From Geminicoccus harenae (lineage in GTDB: Bacteria > Pseudomonadota > Alphaproteobacteria > Geminicoccales > Geminicoccaceae), in assembly GCF_019800005.1 (NCBI RefSeq), contig NZ_JABGCL010000012.1, positions 62,001-126,000 of the forward strand: 64,000 nt of DNA. Reading direction: 5' to 3'. Position numbers and translations under genes: made by a program. Under the pieces are notes generated by a model. That model was given only the letters and a program-made list of their open reading frames with translations. It had not been told where the DNA came from and ran no database searches. The first letter of the stretch is position 1. Each line of letters starts with the position of its first letter. Shown piece after piece: positions 1 through 8,565 of this stretch.

Positions 1-473
1 TGCGGATCGTGGCGCTGAGCGTGCCCAGCCTGCGCGAACGCGGCAGCGACGTGCAACTCCTCGCCCGCCATTTCCTGGACCAGGCCAAGGCGCGCTACCG
101 CCGGCCAGAGCTGCATCTGAGCCCGCGGGCGGAGCAGGCACTGGGCAGCCACCACTGGCCGGGCAATGTCCGCGAGCTGCGCAACGTGATGGAGCACGCG
201 GCCCTGCTGGCGCCGGGTCCCGAGATCGGCCCGGAATCGCTGATCCTCTCCTCGCTCGGCAAGGAGGACGCCCGGGCCACGCCGGCCGCCGCGGACGGGT
301 CGATCGGCCTGCCCGAGGCCGGCATCGACCTGGAGGCCATGGAGCGCAGCTTCATGCAGCAGGCGCTGGAGCGCACCAACTGGAACGTGACCGCGGCGGC
401 CAAGCTGCTGGGGCTCGGCCGCGACGCCCTGCGCTACCGGGTGGAGAAGCTGGCGCTCACCAAGCCCGGCTGA
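1..473 (+). CDS. Sigma-54-dependent response regulator/activator, C-terminal part (5' end outside window)
   Basis: This is the tail of an NtrC-family activator; the reading frame is open at the window edge, so receiver and Walker motifs are not visible. What remains is the end of the AAA+ domain (SVPSLRERGSDV and the [10 protein letters not shown] sensor II motif) and a C-terminal Fis-type helix-turn-helix (LERTNWNVTAAAKLLGLGRDALRYR). Such proteins bind upstream of -24/-12 promoters and drive sigma-54 RNA polymerase open by ATP hydrolysis. A consensus sigma-54 promoter lies about 125 bases past its stop, in front of the next gene, so that gene is a natural candidate target. The family call is firm; the inducing signal cannot be read here. 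Confidence 0.9.
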   Translation, partial: RIVALSVPSLRERGSDVQLLARHFLDQAKARYRRPELHLSPRAEQALGSHHWPGNVRELRNVMEHAALLAPGPEIGPESLILSSLGKEDARATPAAADGSIGLPEAGIDLEAMERSFMQQALERTNWNVTAAAKLLGLGRDALRYRVEKLALTKPG

Positions 474-493
474 TCCGGCAGGGCGGCGGGCCG

Positions 494-517
494 CCGGTGG
501 GTGAGACCACCCGCCGG
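494..517 (+). promoter_or_regulatory. Inverted repeat: terminator or enhancer site of the sigma-54 activator
   Basis: The arms CCGGTGGGTG and CCACCCGCCGG pair with one mismatch around a three-base loop. The core GGGTG-AGAC-CACCC is a perfect palindrome. It begins 20 bases after the activator stop and lies about 85 bases upstream of the -24/-12 promoter. It could end the activator transcript or be the upstream site the activator binds. No T-run follows, which favours the binding-site reading slightly. Confidence 0.4.
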
Positions 518-598
518 ATTGGGGCATATCACCCACACGGCTCCGCTCCGACGACGGCAGGTTCCGGTAAATCCTTGAGCAGGCTGACTGTTTTCCGG

Positions 599-614
599 TG
601 GCACACCGATTGCT
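599..614 (+). promoter_or_regulatory. Sigma-54 (-24/-12) promoter
   Basis: The sequence TGGCAC-A-CCGA-TTGCT matches the RpoN consensus TGGCACRNNNNTTGCW at every defined base, with the invariant GG at 600-601 and GC at 612-613. Transcription would start near 625, giving a leader of about 26 bases before the ATG at 651. The gene just upstream encodes a sigma-54 activator. Confidence 0.8.
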
Positions 615-650
615 GCCGGGCATCCACGAAGCCTTCAGGGAAACGCCTCG

Positions 651-1031
651 ATGCATGTCTATGCTGGCCCGGGCAGGGCGACTGCCTCCTACTCCCGGAT
701 CCGCCCGTCGCCAGCGCCCTCCACCGTGGCGCGACCGGTCCTGGCACGAAGCGGCAGAACTGTCGCCACGGCGCATGGCGGGCTGCTGATCACCTTCGAG
801 GGCGGGGCAGGCATCACCGTGTCGATCAGCCCGCGCAAGGTCGTCTTCACCTGCCATGTCCCGCTGCGGGCACGCCAGAAGCTGAGCGGCTACGTCCTGA
901 TGCCACGCACGCCGGAGCGGCCCAGTACCGCCGGCGGCTACCTGGCGAAGGTGACCCGGGTCAGGCCGGTGGCGGGCACCAACGTGTTCGAGGTCACGGC
1001 GCGCTTCCTGTGGCCCAGGGCCGACGCCTGA
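651..1031 (+). CDS. Small PilZ-like domain protein under a sigma-54 promoter
   Basis: The 126-residue protein has a low-complexity N-terminus (about 1-42), then a beta-rich stretch. The pattern of 'GGAGITVSIS', 'VFTCHVPLRARQKLSGYVLMP', a GG turn and 'FEVTARFLWP' resembles the PilZ fold that often binds c-di-GMP. The usual RxxxR and D/NxSxxG residues are not clearly present, so it may be a PilZ variant that does not bind the nucleotide. AGGGAAA at 637-643 is a good ribosome site for the ATG. A GGDEF protein occurs 7 kb away, but no direct link can be shown. Coding status is supported by the promoter and ribosome site; the family call is tentative. Confidence 0.6.
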   Translation: MHVYAGPGRATASYSRIRPSPAPSTVARPVLARSGRTVATAHGGLLITFEGGAGITVSISPRKVVFTCHVPLRARQKLSGYVLMPRTPERPSTAGGYLAKVTRVRPVAGTNVFEVTARFLWPRADA

Positions 1032-1070
1032 GCGGGTGCTGCCGCATGCCGGCCCTGCCCGGCCGCCGTC

Positions 1071-4000
1071 TCACTCGCCGGCGGCCGCACCCTCGCGGCG
1101 CGGGTCGACGCCGCTCTCCAGCCCGGTGGGGCTAAGCCGGATCGCGTGCAGGCCGCTGTTCAGCGGCTTGACCTGGACCTCCTGGCCGCGTGCCCGCAGC
1201 GCCGCCTCGAAATCCGCCGCCTCGGTATCGGCCTCCAGCTCGACCGGGCCGTTGCGGCTGAGCACATGGCCCATCGCCACCGCCGCCTGCGGATCCATGC
1301 CCCAGTCCAGGATCGCGACCAGGGCCTGGGCGACATAGCCGATGATCTGGCTGCCGCCGGGTGAGCCGATCAGCAGGACCGGGGCGCCGGCCCGGTCGAA
1401 CACGATGGTGGGCGCCATCGAGCTGCGTGGCCGCTTGCCCGGCTCCAGCCGGTTGGCGACCGGCCGGCCATTCTCCTCGGGCGCAAAGGCGAAGTCGGTC
1501 AGCTCGTTGTTGAGCAGGAAGCCGCCCGCCATCAGCCGGCTGCCGAAGCCGCTCTCGATCGTGGTCGTCATCGACACGGCGTTGCCGGCGGCGTCGACCA
1601 CCACGAGCTGCGAGGTGCCGGGCAGCTTGTCGCTCTCGTCGGGTGCCAGGAGCGTAGCCTCGCGCCAGGGCGGGTTGCCGGCCTCGGCCTTGGCGATCGA
1701 GCGGTCCAGCGCGATCCCTTGCGCGCGGGCGGTCAGATAGGCCTGGTCGAGCAGGCCGCGCACGGGAACCTGGATGAAGTCGCTGTCGGCGAGGTAGAGG
1801 TTGCGGTCGGCGAAGGCGAGCTTGGAGGCTTCCACCAGCACCTGCATGCCATCTGCGGTCGGCCCCAGCCCGGCCATGTCGAAATGCTCGAGCAGGCCCA
1901 GGATCTGCAGCACGGCAATGCCGCCGGAACTGGGCGGGCCCATGCCGCACACCCGGTACACGCGGTAGGGCCGGCAGACCGGGTCGCGCAGGACCACCCG
2001 GTAGTCGGCCAGATCCTGCATGGTCAGGGTCGCGGGGTTGCGCGCGGCGCCGGCGACCGCCGCCACGATCTCCTCGCCGATGGCACCCTGGTAGAACGGT
2101 GCAGAGCCCGCCGCCGCGATCCGCCGCAGGGTCCGGGTGAAGGCCGGGTTGCGCAGCACGCTCCCGGCAGCACGCGGCGGGCCGTCCTCCTGGAGGAAAT
2201 AGGCGCGCGCCTCGGGAAACTCGGCCAGTCCGGTGCGGCTGTCCGCGATGGCGCCGGCAAGGCGCGGGGAGATCGGGAAACCCTTCTCCGCCAGCCGGAT
2301 CGCCGGTGCCACCAGTTCCGCCCAGGGAAGCCAGCCGTGCAGCCGGTGCGCCAGCTCCAGCAGGGCCAGCGTGCCCGGCACGCCCACCGAGTGGCCGCCC
2401 GGCACTGCGTCCGTGAACGGCATGGGCTGGCCGTCCGGCCCGAGGAACCGGTCCGGGATGGCTGCGGCCGGTGCGGTCTCACGGCCATCGAAGCTGGTGA
2501 GCTCGCCCGCTTCCGCGTTCCAGTGGAGCAGGAAGGCGCCGCCGCCGATCCCGGACGACTGGGGCTCCACTAGGTTCAGGACGAACTGCGCGGCGATCAT
2601 GGCGTCCACGGCACTGCCGCCCTTGGCGAGCACGTCCCGGCCGGCCTCGGTCGCCAGCGGATTGGCGGTCACGATCATCTGCCGCCCGGCGGTCACCGCC
2701 GGCGTCGCCGCCGAGCGGCCGCTCGGCAGTTCCGGCGGCGGCCGATCATCCGCCAGTGCTGCGCCCGGCAGGAGCAGCAGGCCCAGCGCCGTGAAGCCGG
2801 CGGACCGCCATGGCAGGAACGACAGGAACCCGCCGGAAAGGTGGCGGATCCGGCGCTTGAGCAGGAAGGAGACGGCATTCCCGGACAGGGAAAGGAGGAG
2901 GCCGCCCAGGCTGGTCGCCAGCGCTGCGAGCCAGCCGCCGGTGGTGAGCCAGGCCCGCTTGCCGGCGCGGTAGACGCGGAAGGCCTGCCGGGTCTGCTTG
3001 CCGAGCGTGGCCAGTACCGGCTCGGTGTTCTTGCCGAGCGCCTGGGCCACCCGCCGGTAGAATGGCAGGTCGGCCAGCCGGTCGGCCTGCCCGAGCACGC
3101 CTAGGGCAGCACCGGTGCCGGCGGCGCGCTGGATCCGGTAGAGCTCGGTGCCGACCTGGCCCAGCTCGCCTGCCACCTCGGTGCGGATCAGGCGCGCGGC
3201 CGTCGCAGGCGCCAGGTCGAGATTTGCGGCGGCACGCTTGGCCGCCGGCAGGTCGACCAGCCGGGCGGCGAGCCGGCGGATGTCGGCGCCGACCCCGGCG
3301 CTCACCCTGGCAAAACGGGCACCCGTCTTGAGCACGGCCTTGCCGAACCGTGCCGGGATTGCCTGGGCCGGTGCCAGGAAGGCAGCCGCGGTGAGCCCGA
3401 GCCCTGCCACGGACAGGCCCAGTACCAGCTCGTCCGGCTGCTCGGCCATTCCGAGCTGATAGACGATGTCGCGCAGGTCCCCGGCCGGCGTGAGGTCGAC
3501 GGCCAGGGCGCCGGCCAGGCCGCTCAGCGATTCGCCCTGCCCGGTCACTCCGCCGCGCAGGGCATCCCAGGAGTTGCGCAGGAGCGTGGCCTGCCAGCCG
3601 GTAGCCTCGGCCAGCGCCTCACGAGTGGCGGGCAGCAGCGGCCGCCCCGCCAGATCGGCGGCGGCGGCATGGATCCGGGCATGCTCGACATCGCCGCGCG
3701 CCAGCGCCTCCCCGATCACCTGGTCGAACTCGGTGCCGGCCGCCACCCGGGCGAACTGGCCCAGGAGCGTGTCGGCGATCGCCCGGTCGTCGGCGGGCAG
3801 CTCCACCAGCGGATGGGCCACGACCTGGTCCACCACCTGGGCCAGCCGTTCGGCCGCGACGAGGCACAGGGCGAGCGAGGCCAATGCCAGGCCCAGCCGC
3901 AGGCCGATGACGCGGAGCGAGCAGCGCCGGTCAGCGGCGTGGAGCCGCCGGCACCGCAGCCAGGCAAGCGCGCTCGCCATGAAGGAGAGCAGCAGCGGTA

Positions 4001-4223
4001 CGCGGTACCAGACGTCCCAGTGCCGGATCAGGCGCCAGCCATCCGGCACCGTTCCCTGGAGCAGCGCCTGCGCTCCGGGCCACGACCAGTCCGCCAGAGA
4101 ATAGGCGGCCAGGAGCCAGGGCAGGGCCAGCAGCACCAGGAACAGGCTCGACCACGCCCTGAACCACCAAGTCGCTGCGCGTTCGCGAGCCTGCTCGTCA
4201 GGGTGCGCGGCCACCGCCTTCAT
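1071..4223 (-). CDS. Gamma-glutamyltransferase with a ~470-residue N-terminal membrane region (fusion)
   Basis: The 1050-residue product has two halves. Residues about 490-1050 are a complete gamma-glutamyltransferase, which cleaves and transfers the glutamyl group of glutathione in the periplasm. Thr-870 in PGTSQLVVVD is the expected autoprocessing nucleophile, and SSGIGGGAF and GSPGGSQIIG fit the family. A signal-like segment with an ALA-D cleavage pattern lies at about 475-491. Residues 1-470 are unrelated to the enzyme: hydrophobic helices near 24-43, 74-90, 104-124, 266-288 and 430-452, separated by an Ala/Arg-rich helical part. No Met, GTG or TTG lies in the join, so the halves appear to be one polypeptide. 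The usual length of the family is about 550-600 residues. I do not recognise the N-terminal region. Confidence 0.85.
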   Translation of the reverse strand: MKAVAAHPDEQARERAATWWFRAWSSLFLVLLALPWLLAAYSLADWSWPGAQALLQGTVPDGWRLIRHWDVWYRVPLLLSFMASALAWLRCRRLHAADRRCSLRVIGLRLGLALASLALCLVAAERLAQVVDQVVAHPLVELPADDRAIADTLLGQFARVAAGTEFDQVIGEALARGDVEHARIHAAAADLAGRPLLPATREALAEATGWQATLLRNSWDALRGGVTGQGESLSGLAGALAVDLTPAGDLRDIVYQLGMAEQPDELVLGLSVAGLGLTAAAFLAPAQAIPARFGKAVLKTGARFARVSAGVGADIRRLAARLVDLPAAKRAAANLDLAPATAARLIRTEVAGELGQVGTELYRIQRAAGTGAALGVLGQADRLADLPFYRRVAQALGKNTEPVLATLGKQTRQAFRVYRAGKRAWLTTGGWLAALATSLGGLLLSLSGNAVSFLLKRRIRHLSGGFLSFLPWRSAGFTALGLLLLPGAALADDRPPPELPSGRSAATPAVTAGRQMIVTANPLATEAGRDVLAKGGSAVDAMIAAQFVLNLVEPQSSGIGGGAFLLHWNAEAGELTSFDGRETAPAAAIPDRFLGPDGQPMPFTDAVPGGHSVGVPGTLALLELAHRLHGWLPWAELVAPAIRLAEKGFPISPRLAGAIADSRTGLAEFPEARAYFLQEDGPPRAAGSVLRNPAFTRTLRRIAAAGSAPFYQGAIGEEIVAAVAGAARNPATLTMQDLADYRVVLRDPVCRPYRVYRVCGMGPPSSGGIAVLQILGLLEHFDMAGLGPTADGMQVLVEASKLAFADRNLYLADSDFIQVPVRGLLDQAYLTARAQGIALDRSIAKAEAGNPPWREATLLAPDESDKLPGTSQLVVVDAAGNAVSMTTTIESGFGSRLMAGGFLLNNELTDFAFAPEENGRPVANRLEPGKRPRSSMAPTIVFDRAGAPVLLIGSPGGSQIIGYVAQALVAILDWGMDPQAAVAMGHVLSRNGPVELEADTEAADFEAALRARGQEVQVKPLNSGLHAIRLSPTGLESGVDPRREGAAAGE

Positions 4224-4296
4224 CTTCCCGTCCCATCAACGGAAACCCCGGCCGGCACGCGGGCGTTGCACGAAGCATCCCCGAGGAAAGGCGACG

Positions 4297-5247
4297 ATGG
4301 CGGCGCACGCCGGCTCGAACAAGGTGATCTATGCGGCGCTGCTCGGCAACCTCCTGATCGCGATCACCAAGTTCGGGGCGGCGGGCTTCACCGGCAGCTC
4401 GGCGATGCTGAGCGAGGGGGTGCATTCGCTGGTCGACACCGGCAATGAGATCCTGCTGCTCTACGGGCTGCGCCGGGCGCGGCGGCCGCCGGACCGGACC
4501 CATCCCCTGGGCCCCGGGCGCGAGATCTATTTCTGGAGCTTCATCGTGGCGCTCCTGGTCTTCGCGCTGGGTGCGGGCGTCTCGATCTACGAGGGCATCT
4601 CCCACGTCCTGGCGCCGCATCCGGTCGAGAACGTCCATGTGAACTACGTGGTGCTGCTGCTCTCCATCCTGTTCGAGGGGTATAGCTGGCGCGTGGCGCT
4701 CAAGGAGTTCCGGCGGGAGAAGGGGAAGCTCGGCTATCTCGCGGCGGTGCGGCGGAGCAAGGACCCTACCACCTTCACCGTGCTGTTCGAGGACAGCGCG
4801 GCCCTGCTCGGCCTGATCATCGCGCTCACCGGCATCACGCTGGCCCAGTTGCTGGCCATGCCGGAACTGGACGGGGTCGCCTCCATCGGGATCGGACTGG
4901 TGCTCACCGCCACCGCGGTCTTCCTGGCGCGGGAAAGCAAGGGGCTCCTGATGGGCGAGCCGGCCCTGCCGGAGGTGCAGCGTTCGATCCTGGCGATCGC
5001 GAGGCAGGACCCGGCGGTCGAGCGGGCCAATGGCGTGCTCACCGTGCAGATGGGTCCCGACCAAGTGGTGGTGGCGATCAGCGTGGACTTTGCCGACGAA
5101 CTGCAGGCCACCGCGATCGAGGAATGCGTCGAGCGGCTGGAACAGGCGCTCAAGGCGGCCCATCCGGAGATCGCCGACATCTTCGTCAAGCCGCAGACCG
5201 CCGGCCGCTGGCAGGCGGCCCGCCAGAAGCTCGATCAGGTCGGGTGA
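4297..5247 (+). CDS. Cation diffusion facilitator (CDF) family metal efflux transporter
   Basis: The 316-residue protein has the CDF layout: four to six membrane helices from about 8 to 205, then a soluble C-terminal domain. The metal-site motif HSLVDTGN lies in the second helix, HPLGPGREIYFW in the following loop, and FEDSAALLG in a later helix, as in the SLC30A9/YdfM-like branch. These proteins export Zn, Co or Mn using the proton gradient. A GAGGAAAGG ribosome site precedes the ATG. It diverges from the fusion gene. Metal specificity cannot be read. Confidence 0.88.
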   Translation: MAAHAGSNKVIYAALLGNLLIAITKFGAAGFTGSSAMLSEGVHSLVDTGNEILLLYGLRRARRPPDRTHPLGPGREIYFWSFIVALLVFALGAGVSIYEGISHVLAPHPVENVHVNYVVLLLSILFEGYSWRVALKEFRREKGKLGYLAAVRRSKDPTTFTVLFEDSAALLGLIIALTGITLAQLLAMPELDGVASIGIGLVLTATAVFLARESKGLLMGEPALPEVQRSILAIARQDPAVERANGVLTVQMGPDQVVVAISVDFADELQATAIEECVERLEQALKAAHPEIADIFVKPQTAGRWQAARQKLDQVG

Positions 5248-5437
5248 GGTCAGGTACGGGCGCCGCCATGCGCGGTTGCAGGACCGATGACGGTTCGATG
5301 ATTGTGGTGCATGGTCGGCCCACCGGGAACGAGGGCGTTCCCGGCGGCACCTGGACCGGCATGGACATCGCGGCAGTCTGGCAGTGGTCGTCGTCGTGCA
5401 TCCGGCGCTCCGCATCCGCAGCGCCGCGGCGGCCTGC

Positions 5438-7321
5438 ATGATCGGAGCGGATGCGTCGGCGGCGCGACAGGCGCGGCGGCGGCGAGCGTGGCGGCGGGTG
5501 CGGCCGCCCAGCATGTCGATCGCGGTGGCGCTCCTGGTCACCACCACGCTCCTGCTGTCGGTGGCGGTGGGCTTCGTGCTGTTCGCGGGCTACCGGATCG
5601 CCCAGCTCAATACGACCGAGCTGGTGCGCGCCCGCTCGGAATTCCTGATCAGCTCGGTGGCCGAGCGGATCCGCGCCCATCTCGACCCGGTGCAGGCGCA
5701 ACTGGAGTTCCTGGCCGCGCAGATGGAGCGCGAGGATCTCGACCTCCGCCACCCGGAAAAGCTGGGCGACCGGCTGCTCGCCTCGCTGGCGGCCGTACCC
5801 CAGGAAAGCGTGGTGGCGTTCGCCAGCCCGGAGCTGCAGGTGCTGCGCGCCTTCCGCAACCGGCCGGACACGCCGCTTTCCATCAATGACTGGCGGGAGG
5901 ATCCGGGCTTCGAGGCGGCCATGGGCCAGGCTGCGGTGGCGACCGGCCCGTTCTGGGGCGAGCTCTACGTCACCGAGGGGCGCGAGATGCCCTTCATCAA
6001 CCTGTTCGTCCCGGTCCGGCGGGACGGCGAGTTCATCGGCGCCCTGATCGCCGGCGTCACCACGGCCGAGCTGTCCGAGTTCCTCGGCATGCTGGCTGGC
6101 AGCCAGATGCGGCCCTTCATCCTCTACGGGCCGAACTCGGTGCTGGCCCACCCGGACCTGACCGAGGGATTCCCCGGGCTCAGCAATGAGCATCCGCTGC
6201 CGGACCTGGACGAACTGGGCGACCCGGTGCTGGCGAGGCTGTGGAGCCCGGACCCGGAATTCAAATCCGAGCGGGGGAGCACCTTCACCAACGACGCGGT
6301 GAGCGCCCGGATCGTCCAGGTGGACGGCGAGAGCTTCGTGTTCCTGCTCCAGGAGCTGGCGGGCTACGGGCAGCAGCCCTGGATCATCGGCACCTACCTG
6401 CCGGTGGAGGTGGCGGCACCCCAGCTCGATCGGCTGACTCACCTGCTCTGGATCGGCGGGCTCGTGCTGCTGGTCGGGCTGGGGCTGGCGCTGCTGATCG
6501 GCCGCAGCCTCAGCCAGCCGATCCGCGAGCTGGCGGAGGAGGCGAACCGGCTGCGCGAACTCAATTTCGACGCGCCACCGCCCCGGCTGCGCGGCATGTT
6601 CCGCGAGCTGAACGAGGCCGCGGCCGCCTATGACGCCATGGTCGGCGGGCTGCGCCTGTTCGCGACCTACGTGCCGCGCAGCCTCGTGCGCCGGCTGATG
6701 CGCCAGGGCTCGCCCAAGGCGATCACCTCGGTGGAGCGCGAGGTGACCGTCATGTTCACCGACATCGCGGGCTTCACCACGCTCTCCGAGCATCTGCCGG
6801 CCACCGAGGTGGCGACCTTCCTGAACCACCACTTCACCCTGATCGACCGCTGCGTGGAGGCGACCGAGGGCACCATCGACAAGTATATCGGCGACGCGAT
6901 GATGGCGTTCTGGGGGGCTCCGGGCTCCCAGCCCGATCATGCCGAGCGAGCCTGCACCACCGCGCTGGAGGTGGCGCGGGTCCTGCGCCTGGACAACGAG
7001 GCACGCGGGGCGCAGGGGCTGGCGCCGGTCCAGGTGCGGATCGGGATCTGCAGCGGCCGCGCGGTGGTGGGCGATATCGGCGCGCCCAGCCGGGTCAACT
7101 ACACGGTGGTGGGCGATGTCGTGAACGTGGCCGAGCGGCTGGAGGAGCACGCGCGTGGCGTGGGCAGGCCGGACGATGCGGTTACCGTCCTGCTGGCCGA
7201 GGGCACGGTGGCGCTGATCGGCGACCGCTTCCCGATCCGCTCGCTGGGCCACCAGGAACTGCGCGGCCGCCGCGAGCGGATCGAGATCTTCCACCTCGAC
7301 ACCGGCGACGATGCCAGGTGA
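5438..7321 (+). CDS. Membrane-bound class III adenylate/guanylate cyclase with Cache-type sensor and HAMP
   Basis: From the ATG at 5438 the protein has about 627 residues; ATG 5513 is an alternative just before the first membrane helix. The order is helix (SIAVALLVTTTLLLSVAVG), a ~300-residue extracytoplasmic region of double-Cache type, a second helix (LLWIGGLVLLVGLGLALLIG), a HAMP-like linker, then a class III cyclase domain. The first metal Asp is in FTDIAGFTTLSE and the second in DKYIGDAMMAFWG, with the ATP-specifying Lys preceding it; VVGDVVNVAERLE carries the transition-state part. It should make a cyclic nucleotide, most likely cAMP, in response to a periplasmic ligand. It is not in an obvious operon. 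Confidence 0.88.
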   Translation: MIGADASAARQARRRRAWRRVRPPSMSIAVALLVTTTLLLSVAVGFVLFAGYRIAQLNTTELVRARSEFLISSVAERIRAHLDPVQAQLEFLAAQMEREDLDLRHPEKLGDRLLASLAAVPQESVVAFASPELQVLRAFRNRPDTPLSINDWREDPGFEAAMGQAAVATGPFWGELYVTEGREMPFINLFVPVRRDGEFIGALIAGVTTAELSEFLGMLAGSQMRPFILYGPNSVLAHPDLTEGFPGLSNEHPLPDLDELGDPVLARLWSPDPEFKSERGSTFTNDAVSARIVQVDGESFVFLLQELAGYGQQPWIIGTYLPVEVAAPQLDRLTHLLWIGGLVLLVGLGLALLIGRSLSQPIRELAEEANRLRELNFDAPPPRLRGMFRELNEAAAAYDAMVGGLRLFATYVPRSLVRRLMRQGSPKAITSVEREVTVMFTDIAGFTTLSEHLPATEVATFLNHHFTLIDRCVEATEGTIDKYIGDAMMAFWGAPGSQPDHAERACTTALEVARVLRLDNEARGAQGLAPVQVRIGICSGRAVVGDIGAPSRVNYTVVGDVVNVAERLEEHARGVGRPDDAVTVLLAEGTVALIGDRFPIRSLGHQELRGRRERIEIFHLDTGDDAR

Positions 7322-7334
7322 GGCTCGCGGCCCG

Positions 7335-8393
7335 TCAGGCCGGTGCCTCGGCCGCGGTGACGACCCGGTTGCGGCCGCCGTTCTTGGCGAGATAGAGCGC
7401 CTGGTCGGCCCGCTCGATCAGAGCTTCGGGCGGCTCGTCGGCCCGGCCGGCGGCCACGCCGAACGATGCGGTGACCTTGCTCAGCGACAGCCCGCCCTTG
7501 GTGGTGATCTTGGCCATGCCCTCCAGCATGGTCCGCGCCCGCTCGGCGATGCCGGCGGCCTGGGCGAGCGTGGTATCGGACAGGAGGATCGCGAACTCCT
7601 CGCCGCCGTAGCGGGCGGCCAGGCCATGGCTGCCGGCGGCCTGGCGCAGGATCCGGGCAAACGCGACCAGGATCAGGTCGCCGGCCTTGTGCCCGTAGCT
7701 GTCGTTGAAGCGCTTGAAATGGTCGATGTCCGCGAGGATCAGGCCGGCTTCGGGATCCCGGCGCATCTCCTCGTCCAGGCAGCGCCGGTTGCCGATCCGG
7801 GTGAGCGGGTCGGTCCGTGACCGGACCCGCTCGACCTCGAAGCGCGCGCTGACCCGGGCGATGCTCTCCGTCGAGGCCTCGATGCGCTCGGTCACGCCGG
7901 CGCGCAGCCGGCTGTTCTCCTGCGCGAGTGCCGCGAACTCCTGGCAGATCCGCTCCAGCATGGCCCTGGCGGCAGCGTCGGCCGTGCCGGCGGCAGCGGC
8001 CAGCTCCGTGCCGATCCGGCGGAACCGGCTGTCATGGCCGGCCGTCGCATGGAGCAGGTCCGCGATCTCGGTGACGCTCCGTCCGAGGCTCCGGATCGTC
8101 TCGTCATAGTCCGCCAGCATCGGCTCGCTGCCGAAGTGATGGTGGTAGATCGCCTCGCAACGCGCGGGGCTGGCGGTGGCGGGGTCGGCCAGCATCGCCT
8201 GCACCTCCGCGGCGAGCTCGGGGAACTGGCCGGCATGGTAGGCGAACACGATGCTGTAGCTGGCCGGGAGCGGGGCGAGAGCGAGCTCGTCCAGGCTGGC
8301 CATGGTCAAGGCAGCGAGCCTGTCCGCGGCTTCCCGATCCAGAACGAGATGGAGCATGCCGAAAATCCAGCGGTGCAATATGTACAAGCGCAT
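7335..8393 (-). CDS. Diguanylate cyclase (GGDEF domain) without a clear I-site
   Basis: The C-terminal half is a GGDEF domain: TDPLTRIGNRR, DIDHFKRFNDSYGH with the metal Asp, and RYGGEEF as the active-site loop. It should join two GTP into c-di-GMP. The RxxD inhibitory site expected just before GGEEF is absent (GSHG at that position), so product inhibition is probably lost. The N-terminal ~180 residues are helical and contain the P..Y...F.Y.AG pattern common in cytosolic GGDEF proteins, followed by a coiled-coil-like part. The start is uncertain: ATG 8393 is used, and ATG 8357 or TTG 8402 are possible. Its stop faces the cyclase stop 13 bases away. Confidence 0.9.
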   Translation of the reverse strand: MRLYILHRWIFGMLHLVLDREAADRLAALTMASLDELALAPLPASYSIVFAYHAGQFPELAAEVQAMLADPATASPARCEAIYHHHFGSEPMLADYDETIRSLGRSVTEIADLLHATAGHDSRFRRIGTELAAAAGTADAAARAMLERICQEFAALAQENSRLRAGVTERIEASTESIARVSARFEVERVRSRTDPLTRIGNRRCLDEEMRRDPEAGLILADIDHFKRFNDSYGHKAGDLILVAFARILRQAAGSHGLAARYGGEEFAILLSDTTLAQAAGIAERARTMLEGMAKITTKGGLSLSKVTASFGVAAGRADEPPEALIERADQALYLAKNGGRNRVVTAAEAPA

Positions 8394-8565
8394 TTCCGCC
8401 AACGACGCGCTCTCGCGTCAACAAACTTCTACCTTTGGGTGACAAATGCCATCGGCGGAGTCGCGAGAAGCAATGGCGGGGCGGGCGCAACCTCGCCGGG
8501 GGCGGGCCGTTCTCCACGCAGCGCAACGCCGCCCCGCGAGGGGCCGAAGGCCAGGAGCAGAGCCG

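Noticed and set aside
5186..7294. A 702-codon minus-strand frame
   Set aside because: It is antisense to the membrane cyclase and compositionally biased.
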